DNA of 41,454 bases from Nocardioides sp. ChNu-153 (GTDB lineage: Bacteria; Actinomycetota; Actinomycetes; Propionibacteriales; Nocardioidaceae), in NCBI RefSeq assembly GCF_030466625.1, contig NZ_JADEVT010000015.1, positions 1 to 41,454 on the forward strand. Reading direction: 5' to 3'. Under the pieces are notes generated by a model. The model was not told the origin of the DNA, searched no databases, and saw nothing but the letters and a program-made list of their open reading frames with translations. This document shows, one piece after another, positions 6,649 to 12,980 of the stretch. The position numbers were made by a program, and so were the translations under genes. Numbering within the stretch: position 1 is the first letter of the stretch; every line of letters starts with the position of its first letter.

Positions 6649-7760
6649 GCGCCCACCGCCGCGAGCCGGAAGGCGGGCGGCGCCGCGGCCGCGCCGGTAG
6701 CGACGTCGGCCGCCACCTGCCCGATCAGCGGCGCGAACTTGGCACCGTGGCCCGAGCACGGCGAGACGACGGTGATGCCGTCCGCCCCGTCCACGACGAA
6801 GTCCTCGTCGGGGGTGTTGGTGAACAGGCAGGTCGTCTCGGCGTAGGGCTCGGGCACGAGGCCCGGGAGGTGCTGCTCGACGTACGCGACCACGCGGTCG
6901 CGGTTGGCCGGGTCGACGACGCCGTCCGCCGCGGCCGCGGAGCCGACGACGCGCCCGCCGTTGTACTCGGCGACCTTCTGGCCCCGGAAGCCGGCGTCGC
7001 GGCCTCCGGGGAGCCCGTAGACCTGGATGCCCGGCGTCTTGTGGATGAACGTCGGCCAGGGCCGCGCCGCGTCGCGGTAGGGGAAGTGGAACGCCTGCTC
7101 CTGGCGCACCTGCAGCGGCGGCACCCGCCGGGCGAGCGACGCCGGCAGGGTCGCCAGCAGGTCGGGCAGCCAGCCGCCGGCGCTGACGACGACGCGGTCC
7201 GCCCGCAGCTCGGCGCCGGTCTCGGCCACCACCCGGAACCCGGCGCCGTCGCGCACCAGGCGGGCCACCGGCCAGCCGGTCAGCACCGTCGCGCCCGCCT
7301 CCTGCGCCAGCCGCGCCATGGCGAGCACGGACGTCTCGGCGTCGATGACGCCCGCGCCGGGGTGCCACAGCACGGGCGAGTCGAAGACCATCCCGGGCCA
7401 CCGCGCCGCGGCCGCGGCCGGGTCGAGCAGCTCGTGCTCGACGCCCGCCGCCGCCAGCCGGGCGGCGAGCTCGACCGGCCGCCGCTCCGCACCGTGGTCG
7501 AGCGAGCCGCTCGGCGCGACGAGCTGCTGCCCGGCGAGGGCCTCCAGCTCGTCCCACGCCTCCCGCGCCCGCACGACCAGCCCCGTGTAGAAGGGGTCCG
7601 GGTAGCCGTAGCGGAAGATCCGTGCCGAGCCGTGCGAGCTGCCGTGCTCGTTCGCGGGCTCGGTGCGCTCGACGAGCACCACGTCCTCCCCGCGCCGGGC
7701 CAGCTGCCACGCCGTCGCCGAGCCCGCGAGCCCCGCTCCCACCACCACGTACGACGTCAC
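6645..7760 (-). CDS. FAD-dependent oxidase, monomeric sarcosine oxidase / N-methyltryptophan oxidase family
   Basis: 371 residues from GTG 7760, overlapping the HutD stop by GTGA. The N-terminus has the Rossmann ADP-binding motif V-V-V-G-A-G-L-A-G-S-A-T-A (5-17) ending in L-V-E-R (29-32). H-G-S-S-H-G-S-A-R-I-F-R (39-50) and Y-G-Y-P follow, as in the MSOX/MTOX family. C311 in T-T-C-L-F-T-N-T-P-D-E-D-F aligns with the cysteine that binds FAD covalently in MSOX, and S-G-H-G-A-K-F (336-342) is the family signature near the C-terminus. Known members oxidise N-methyl amino acids to the amino acid, formaldehyde and H2O2. Placed after N-methylglutamate-synthase-like genes, N-methylglutamate is an attractive substrate, but that is inference; sarcosine or another secondary amine is possible. 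Confidence 0.88.
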   Translation of the reverse strand: MTSYVVVGAGLAGSATAWQLARRGEDVVLVERTEPANEHGSSHGSARIFRYGYPDPFYTGLVVRAREAWDELEALAGQQLVAPSGSLDHGAERRPVELAARLAAAGVEHELLDPAAAAARWPGMVFDSPVLWHPGAGVIDAETSVLAMARLAQEAGATVLTGWPVARLVRDGAGFRVVAETGAELRADRVVVSAGGWLPDLLATLPASLARRVPPLQVRQEQAFHFPYRDAARPWPTFIHKTPGIQVYGLPGGRDAGFRGQKVAEYNGGRVVGSAAAADGVVDPANRDRVVAYVEQHLPGLVPEPYAETTCLFTNTPDEDFVVDGADGITVVSPCSGHGAKFAPLIGQVAADVATGAAAAPPAFRLAAVGA

Positions 7761-8383
7761 CGTCGCCCTCCCGTCCTCACGTCCGTCTCCTCCGCAGGCC
7801 GCGGCGCTGCCACCGCGACCTCCACCACCGCGACCTCCACCACCGTGCACGTCCCCGCCGTCGCCACGGCACCCGCCCCGTCCGGCAGCAGCACCCGCCC
7901 GGGGCCGGCAGGTCCGTCCGGCGCCTCCCCCGACAGCGACCCCGCCAGCACCCACAGCGCGACGACGTCCGGGTCCCACTCGAGCCGGCCGGTCACGGTC
8001 CGGACCCGCATCCTCCCGCTCGCCCGCCCCCGCTCGAGCACGAGGTTGAGGTTGGCGACCGGGCCGGCCACCGGGGTCCCGTGGACCGGCACGTCGCCGG
8101 GGTGGGACACCACGACGCCCCGGGGCGCCGCGACCGCGCGCCCGTCGACGACGAGAGCGAGACCCTCGCCCGCGACCACGCAGGACCACCGCCGGGTCCC
8201 CGGCATCGGCGACCACGGCGCGGGTCCCGGTACGGCGGCCACGCTCACCCGCCAGCCCGCCGCGACGTCCGAGCGCAGCGCGCGGGTCGTCCCCGCCCCG
8301 TTCTGCCACGGCACCGCGGGCAGGTCCGCCGGGTCGACGACCCGGACGGTGCCGGTGCGGGCGCCCCCGCCGGCGGCGCTCAG
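7757..8383 (-). CDS. HutD/Ves-family protein, start codon unclear
   Basis: The domain begins V-R-V-V-D-P-A-D-L-P-A-V-P-W-Q-N-G-A-G-T-T, the typical HutD N-terminus, and continues as a cupin-like double barrel (V-V-A-G-E-G-L-A-L-V-V-D, V-H-G-T-P-V-A-G-P-V-A-N-L-N-L). HutD proteins are small, often encoded with histidine-utilisation or other amino-acid catabolic genes, and proposed to limit pathway flux. Oddity: no ATG, GTG or TTG lies in frame just before the domain. CTG at 8383 overlaps the preceding stop (CTGA) and gives 208 residues; the first canonical start, GTG 8314, would remove the first strand (23 residues) but give 185 residues. I annotate the CTG as tentative. The GTGA overlap at the 3' end couples it to the flavin oxidase. 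Confidence 0.75.
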   Translation of the reverse strand: MSAAGGGARTGTVRVVDPADLPAVPWQNGAGTTRALRSDVAAGWRVSVAAVPGPAPWSPMPGTRRWSCVVAGEGLALVVDGRAVAAPRGVVVSHPGDVPVHGTPVAGPVANLNLVLERGRASGRMRVRTVTGRLEWDPDVVALWVLAGSLSGEAPDGPAGPGRVLLPDGAGAVATAGTCTVVEVAVVEVAVAAPRPAEETDVRTGGRR

Positions 8384-9723
8384 CGGCCCTGGCCCGGCAC
8401 CCAGTCGGTGCCGGCGAGCGGCACCCGCGCCATGGCCGCGGCCTCGATCGTGAGGGCCACGAGGTCCTCGGGCTCGAGGTGCGTCACGTGCGCCTTGCCG
8501 CAGGCGCGCGCGATGGTCTGCGCCTCCATCGTGAGCACTCGCAGGTAGTTCGCGAGGCGGCGGCCGCCCTCGACGGGGTCGAACCGGGCGGCGAGCTCCT
8601 CGTCCTGCGTCGAGATGCCGGCGGGGTCGCGCCCGTCCTGGTAGTCGTCGTAGTAGCCGGCCGCCGAGCCGATGGCCCGGTACTCGTCGTCGAGGCGCGG
8701 GTCGTTGTCGCCGAGGGCGACCAGCGCCGCCGTACCGATCGCGACGGCGTCGGCGCCCAGCGCGAGCGCCTTGGCCACGTCGGCGCCGTTGCGGATGCCG
8801 CCCGAGACGACGAGCTGCACGCCGTCCGCCTTGCGGTGCACGCCCAGCTCCTGCAGCGCGCGCACGGCCTGCGGGATCGCGGCCAGCGTCGGGATGCCGA
8901 CGTTCTCGATGAAGACGTCCTGCGTCGCGGCCGTGCCGCCCTGCATCCCGTCGACGACGACCACGTCGGCGCCGGCGTGCACGGCGAGCTTCACGTCGTA
9001 GTAGGGCCGCGAGGCGCCGACCTTGACGTAGATCGGCTTCTCCCAGCCGGTGATCTCGCGCAGCTCCGCGATCTTGATGGTCAGGTCGTCCGGCCCCGTC
9101 CAGTCGGGGTGGCGGCAGGCGCTGCGCTGGTCGATGCCCTGGGGCAGCGTGCGCATGCCGGCCACGCGCTCGGAGATCTTCTGCCCCAGCAGCATCCCCC
9201 CGCCGCCCGGCTTGGCGCCCTGGCCCAGCACGATCTCGATGGCGTCGGCCGAGCGCAGGTCGTCGGGGTTCATGCCGTAGCGGCTCGGCAGGTACTGGTA
9301 GACGAGGTGCTTCGACTGCCCCCGCTCCTCCGGCGTCATCCCGCCGTCGCCCGTCGTCGTCGAGGTCCCGGCCTCGCTCGCGCCGCGGCCGAGCGCCTCC
9401 TTGGCCCGCCCCGACAGGGCGCCGAAGCTCATGCCCGCGATCGTGACGGGGATCGCGAGGTGCAGGGGGTACGCCGCGTTGCGGCCGCCCAGCACCACGT
9501 CGGTGCCGCACCGCTCGCGGTAGCCCTCGAGCGGGTAGCGGCTCATCGAGGCGCCCAGGAACAGCAGGTCGTCGAAGTGCGGCAGGGGGCGCTTGGCGCC
9601 GCCGCCGCGGATGTCGTAGATCCCGGTGGCCGCCGCCCGCTGGATGTCGTGGATCGTGGCGGGGTCGAAGGTGGCCGAGCGGCGCAGGCCGCGGCGCGCC
9701 AGGGCGAGGTCGTGGTCGTTCAT
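8380..9723 (-). CDS. mgsC: FMN-dependent glutamate-synthase-like protein, probable N-methylglutamate synthase subunit C (GlxD)
   Basis: 447 residues from ATG 9723. The protein is the FMN-binding (beta/alpha)8 domain of the glutamate synthase large subunit on its own: M-S-F-G-A-L-S (98-104), then G-D-G-G-M-T-P-E-E-R, G-Q-G-A-K-P-G-G-G-G, K-V-G-A-S-R, V-V-D-G-M-Q-G-G-T, V-S-G-G-I-R-N-G, and A-I-G-T-A-A. GlxD/MgsC proteins look like this. With the amidotransferase (mgsA) and GXGXG (mgsB) genes just upstream, the three split domains rebuild a GltB-like enzyme. In methylotrophs MgsABC forms N-methylglutamate from methylamine and glutamate or from the gamma-glutamylmethylamide cycle. A true glutamate synthase would be a single long GltB with GltD, absent here. 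Confidence 0.85.
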   Translation of the reverse strand: MNDHDLALARRGLRRSATFDPATIHDIQRAAATGIYDIRGGGAKRPLPHFDDLLFLGASMSRYPLEGYRERCGTDVVLGGRNAAYPLHLAIPVTIAGMSFGALSGRAKEALGRGASEAGTSTTTGDGGMTPEERGQSKHLVYQYLPSRYGMNPDDLRSADAIEIVLGQGAKPGGGGMLLGQKISERVAGMRTLPQGIDQRSACRHPDWTGPDDLTIKIAELREITGWEKPIYVKVGASRPYYDVKLAVHAGADVVVVDGMQGGTAATQDVFIENVGIPTLAAIPQAVRALQELGVHRKADGVQLVVSGGIRNGADVAKALALGADAVAIGTAALVALGDNDPRLDDEYRAIGSAAGYYDDYQDGRDPAGISTQDEELAARFDPVEGGRRLANYLRVLTMEAQTIARACGKAHVTHLEPEDLVALTIEAAAMARVPLAGTDWVPGQGR

Positions 9724-9744
9724 CGCTAGGGTCCTCCGGGGCCG

Positions 9745-10467
9745 TCAGTAGGCCGACGCGTTGTCGACGTGGAAGTGGTAGAGCGTGCGGGCCGACCCGT
9801 AGCGGGTGTACGCCGCGGGGTCGTCGTCCTCGAAGCCCGCCGCCTTCAGCAGGGCCGCCAGCTCCTCGAGGTGCTCGGGGCGCATCTCCTTGGCGACGCA
9901 GTCGGCGCCCAGCGAGGCGACCTCCCCGCGCACGTAGATGCGGGCCTCGTAGATCGAGTCGCCCAGCGCCTCGCCGGCGTCGCCGCGCACGACGAGGCGG
10001 CCCGCCTGCGCCATGAAGGCGCTCATGTGGCCGATCGAGCCGCCCACGACGATGTCGACGCCCTTCATCGAGATGCCGCAGCGCGCGGCGGCGTCGCCCT
10101 CGACGACGAGCAGCCCGCCGTGCGCCGTGGCGCCCGCCGACTGCGAGACGTTGCCCCGCACGACCACCGAGCCGCTCATCATGTTCTCCGCGACGCCGAC
10201 GCCGGCGTTGCCCTCGATGACGACGTCGGCCCGCTGGTTCATGCCGGCGGCGTAGTAGCCGACGTGGCCGGCGACCCGCACCTGGCGCGGGGCGTCGAGG
10301 CCGACGGCCACGGCGTGGGCGCCGCGCGGGTTCACCACGGTGACGCCCTCGTCGGCCCCGAGCGGGGTCTCGCCGGTGACCTCGCGGCCCTGGAGCAGCG
10401 CGTTGAGGGTGCGCAGCGGGGTGGTCGCGAGGTCGACCTCGCGGGTGGGGACGGTCAGCGCGTCCAT
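9745..10467 (-). CDS. mgsB: GXGXG-repeat protein, probable N-methylglutamate synthase subunit B (GlxC)
   Basis: 240 residues from ATG 10467. It consists of the right-handed beta-helix domain found at the C-terminus of GltB: repeats such as V-V-I-E-G-N-A-G-V-G-V, V-V-V-R-G-N-V-S-Q-S-A-G, L-V-V-E-G-D-A-A, I-V-V-G-G-S-I-G-H-M, L-V-V-R-G-D-A-G-E-A-L-G. The domain is structural and links amidotransferase and synthase centres. The start lies 13 bases inside the end of mgsA, and 21 bases separate its stop from the mgsC start, so the genes are translated as one unit. Confidence 0.85.
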   Translation of the reverse strand: MDALTVPTREVDLATTPLRTLNALLQGREVTGETPLGADEGVTVVNPRGAHAVAVGLDAPRQVRVAGHVGYYAAGMNQRADVVIEGNAGVGVAENMMSGSVVVRGNVSQSAGATAHGGLLVVEGDAAARCGISMKGVDIVVGGSIGHMSAFMAQAGRLVVRGDAGEALGDSIYEARIYVRGEVASLGADCVAKEMRPEHLEELAALLKAAGFEDDDPAAYTRYGSARTLYHFHVDNASAY

Positions 10468-11381
10468 GCGTAGATCCTCTCGGGCTCGGGCTCGAAGATG
10501 CGGGCCTGCGCGATGCCGGGCAGGCCGACGAGGGCGCGGTACTCCGACGCCACCGCGACCCAGTCGTCGTGCTCGGCGACGACGGCGGGCTTGCAGGCGA
10601 TCGCGTCGCGCACGACGGCGAACGAGTCGCGGTCGGCGACGAGGAGCGTGTAGAAGCCGTCGAACGTCGTCGTCAGCTCCTTGAGCGCGGTGGCGACGTC
10701 GTAGCCCGCGGCGAGCCGGTCGGCGACGAAGCGGGCGCCGACCTCCGTGTCGTTCTCGGAGTCGAACTCCACGCCCGCGGCCCGCAGCTCCCGGCGTACC
10801 GAGGCGTGGTTGGCGAAGGACCCGTTGTGCACGAGGCACTGGTCGGGGCCGACCGCGTAGGGGTGGCACCCGCCCGGCGTCACGGCCGACTCGGTGGCCA
10901 TCCGCGTGTGCCCGACGCCCTGCCAGCCCTGCGCCGCCGGCAGGCCGTAGGCCGCGGCCAGGTCGCGCGGGTGGCCGACGCCCTTGAGCACGGCCAGGTC
11001 GGTGCCGAAGCCCGCGACGAGGCCGTCGGGGTACGTCGCGCGCACCGCCGCGACGAGCGCGTCCGTGCCGACCTCCGCCGGCACGTGGGCCACGAGCGTC
11101 GGGCCCGCGTCGACGACCTCGACGGGCGAGCCGAGCGCCGCGGTGAGGGCGGCGACGGCCTCGGCGTCCGTCGTGCCGCTGCCCAGCCCGGTGGCGGAGG
11201 CTTCGGGCACGAACGACACGGTGACGTGGCCCGCGGGCGACCAGCGGGGGTCGCCGTGGACCGCGACGCCGGCGGAGTCCGCGCCCCGGTCCTGCATCTC
11301 GCAGAGCATGCCGGTGAGCAGCTCACCGAGCCGCGGGTGGAGCGCTGGGTCGCGCAGGTGCAACCCGACGATGCCGCACAT
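10455..11381 (-). CDS. mgsA: Class II glutamine amidotransferase, probable N-methylglutamate synthase subunit A (GlxB)
   Basis: 308 residues from ATG 11381 with GGAGAGGAA upstream. The N-terminus M-C-G-I-V-G places the nucleophile Cys2 at the mature N-terminus, as in PurF, GltB and GlmS. Other class II signatures are G-H-T-R-M-A-T (about 160), L-V-H-N-G-S-F-A-N-H and S-E-N-D-T-E-V. At about 308 residues it is the stand-alone amidotransferase of the GlxB/MgsA type rather than PurF or AsnB. It would release ammonia or methylamine from a gamma-glutamyl amide and pass it to the MgsC site. Confidence 0.87.
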   Translation of the reverse strand: MCGIVGLHLRDPALHPRLGELLTGMLCEMQDRGADSAGVAVHGDPRWSPAGHVTVSFVPEASATGLGSGTTDAEAVAALTAALGSPVEVVDAGPTLVAHVPAEVGTDALVAAVRATYPDGLVAGFGTDLAVLKGVGHPRDLAAAYGLPAAQGWQGVGHTRMATESAVTPGGCHPYAVGPDQCLVHNGSFANHASVRRELRAAGVEFDSENDTEVGARFVADRLAAGYDVATALKELTTTFDGFYTLLVADRDSFAVVRDAIACKPAVVAEHDDWVAVASEYRALVGLPGIAQARIFEPEPERIYAWTR

Positions 11382-11434
11382 GGGGGTTCCTCTCCGGAGG
11401 TGGTGGGTGGAGGGTGGTGAGGGGTGTCCCGGCC

Positions 11435-12775
11435 TCAGTAGGCCGTGAGGTAGTGGTCGACCTCCCAGGTCGTGACCTGGGAGTGCCAGGCGAAGAACTC
11501 CTCGCGCTTGGCGTCGGCGAAGTACGCCGCCACGCGGTGCTCGCCGTCGGCGGCCGCGTCGAGCGCGCCGGCGACGACCGGGTCCGCCTCGAGCGCCTCG
11601 ACGGCGTGGAGGAGGGTGCGGGGCAGGGCCGGGCGGGTGGTGCCGTTGTCGCCGCCGACCGTGCCCGGGTCCAGGTCGCGCTCGATGCCGTCGAGGCCCG
11701 CCCCGAGGGCGGCCGCGACGGCGAGGTAGGGGTTCGCGGACCCGTCGCCGCCGCGCAGCTCGATGCGGTGGCGGTCGGGCACGCGGAGGAAGTGGGTGCG
11801 GTCGTTGCCGCCGTACGTCGGGAACCGCGGCGCCCACGAGGCGCCCGAGGTGGTGGAGACCGCCCCGGTGCGCTTGTAGGAGTTCACGCTCGGCCCGAGC
11901 ACCGCCTGCAGCGCCGAGGCGTGCTCGAGGATGCCGCCCGCGAACGCGTAGGCCACCGGGCTCAGGCCCAGGCCGCGCGGGTCCTCGGCGTCGGGGAAGG
12001 CGGACTCCCCGTCGCGCCACAGCGACAGGTGCAGGTGCAGGCCGGAGCCGGTGCGGTCGGCGAAGGGCTTCGGCATGAAGGTCGCGACCATGTCGCGCTC
12101 CTCCGCGATCATCGAGATGAGGTAGCGCAGGGTGACGACGCGGTCGGCCGTCGTCAGCGCGTCGGCGTAGGCGAAGTTCTGCTCGAACTGGCCGTTGCCG
12201 TCCTCGTGGTCGTTCGCGTAGTTGCCCCAGCCCAGGTCGTTCATCGCCCGCGAGACGTCGGCGAGGTGGTCGTACATGCGGGTGACGCCGCGCGCGTCGT
12301 AGCAGGGGCGCGCCGCCCGGTCGCCGGGGTCCGCCGTCACCAGCGTGCCGTCGGCCTCGCGGCGCAGGAGGAAGTACTCCACCTCCGCCCCGACGTACGC
12401 CTCGAGGCCCTGGCTCTCGCGGAGGCGGGCCAGCACCGAGCGCAGGATGACGCGGGGCGCGAACGGCCACGGCCGGCCCTCGACGTGCGGGTCGCAGTGG
12501 ACGATCGCCAGGCCCTCCTTGATGAAGGGCACCGGGGTGAAGCTGGCCGGGTCGGGGATCGCGACGAGGTCGGGGTCCTTCGGCTCCTGGCCCATCGACC
12601 CGACGGCGTAGCCGGCGAACCCGACCCCCTCCGTCTGCAGCTCGTGCACCGCCTCGACCGGCACGAGCTTGGCGCACGGCTTGCCGTTCAGGTCCACGAA
12701 CAGCGCGAGGACGAACGTCGTGCCCGCCTTCTCGGCCAGCGTGGCGAGGTCCGCCGCCTCGGTGCTCTCCGTCAT
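11435..12775 (-). CDS. Type III glutamine synthetase (GlnT) / gamma-glutamylmethylamide synthetase-like
   Basis: 446 residues, start ATG 12775 chosen for GGAGGGGC upstream; a GTG 24 bases further up lacks support. Glutamine synthetase fold: beta-grasp N-terminus (F-V-L-A-L-F-V-D-L-N-G-K-P), E-V-E-Y-F-L-L (metal-binding Glu), N-G-Q-F-E-Q-N-F, F-M-P-K-P-F (180s loop), G-S-G-L-H-L-H-L-S, N-S-Y-K-R, and R-I-E-L-R. The GlnT (type III) family and GmaS, which joins methylamine to glutamate, share this architecture and length (about 440). Position as first gene before mgsABC favours a gamma-glutamylmethylamide role, known from NMG-pathway clusters; sequence alone does not separate the two. Upstream TTGTCCAC repeats may be its operator. 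Confidence 0.85.
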   Translation of the reverse strand: MTESTEAADLATLAEKAGTTFVLALFVDLNGKPCAKLVPVEAVHELQTEGVGFAGYAVGSMGQEPKDPDLVAIPDPASFTPVPFIKEGLAIVHCDPHVEGRPWPFAPRVILRSVLARLRESQGLEAYVGAEVEYFLLRREADGTLVTADPGDRAARPCYDARGVTRMYDHLADVSRAMNDLGWGNYANDHEDGNGQFEQNFAYADALTTADRVVTLRYLISMIAEERDMVATFMPKPFADRTGSGLHLHLSLWRDGESAFPDAEDPRGLGLSPVAYAFAGGILEHASALQAVLGPSVNSYKRTGAVSTTSGASWAPRFPTYGGNDRTHFLRVPDRHRIELRGGDGSANPYLAVAAALGAGLDGIERDLDPGTVGGDNGTTRPALPRTLLHAVEALEADPVVAGALDAAADGEHRVAAYFADAKREEFFAWHSQVTTWEVDHYLTAY

Positions 12776-12791
12776 GTCGCGCCCCTCCACC

Positions 12792-12819
12792 TTGTCCACT
12801 GTAGTGAATCATTGTCCAC
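12792..12819 (-). promoter_or_regulatory. Two direct repeats in front of the amine operon, candidate operator
   Basis: TTGTCCAC occurs at 12792-12799 and 12812-12819 (GTGGACAA on the transcribed strand), exactly 20 bp apart, that is, on the same face of the helix. Between them lies a short inverted repeat CACT-GT-AGTG (12797-12806). The sites are 17-44 bases before the ATG at 12775. This AT-richer patch is the promoter region of the operon. The XRE-cupin protein is the likely binder, by position only. Confidence 0.45.
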
Positions 12820-12892
12820 GAGTAGTTAACAAGCGGCGCGTTGCAGGCGGGTTACGTCGACGTCACGACGCGGTGGCACCTCCCGGACGCGA

Positions 12893-12926
12893 CGAGCCGC
12901 CACGGACCGGGGTCCGTGGCGGCTCG
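12893..12926 (-). terminator. Strong hairpin after the lamin-tail gene
   Basis: Perfect 15-bp stem (12893-12907 with 12912-12926) and a 4-base CGGG loop, 55 bases after the stop of the lamin-tail gene. No U-tract follows, as is usual in high-GC actinobacteria. It would separate that gene from the amine operon. The rest of 12776-12980 holds the operator repeats and short GGGGTGGRTCA direct repeats (about 12953-12982) that give extra in-frame stops. Confidence 0.6.
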
Positions 12927-12980
12927 CGCGGCGGCCGTCGGTGACGGCGGCGGGTGGGTCAGGGGTGGATCAGGGGTGGG

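Noticed and set aside
8380..11381. Conventional glutamate synthase
   Set aside because: The three GltB domains are separate short genes and GltD is absent, which fits GlxBCD/MgsABC rather than GOGAT.
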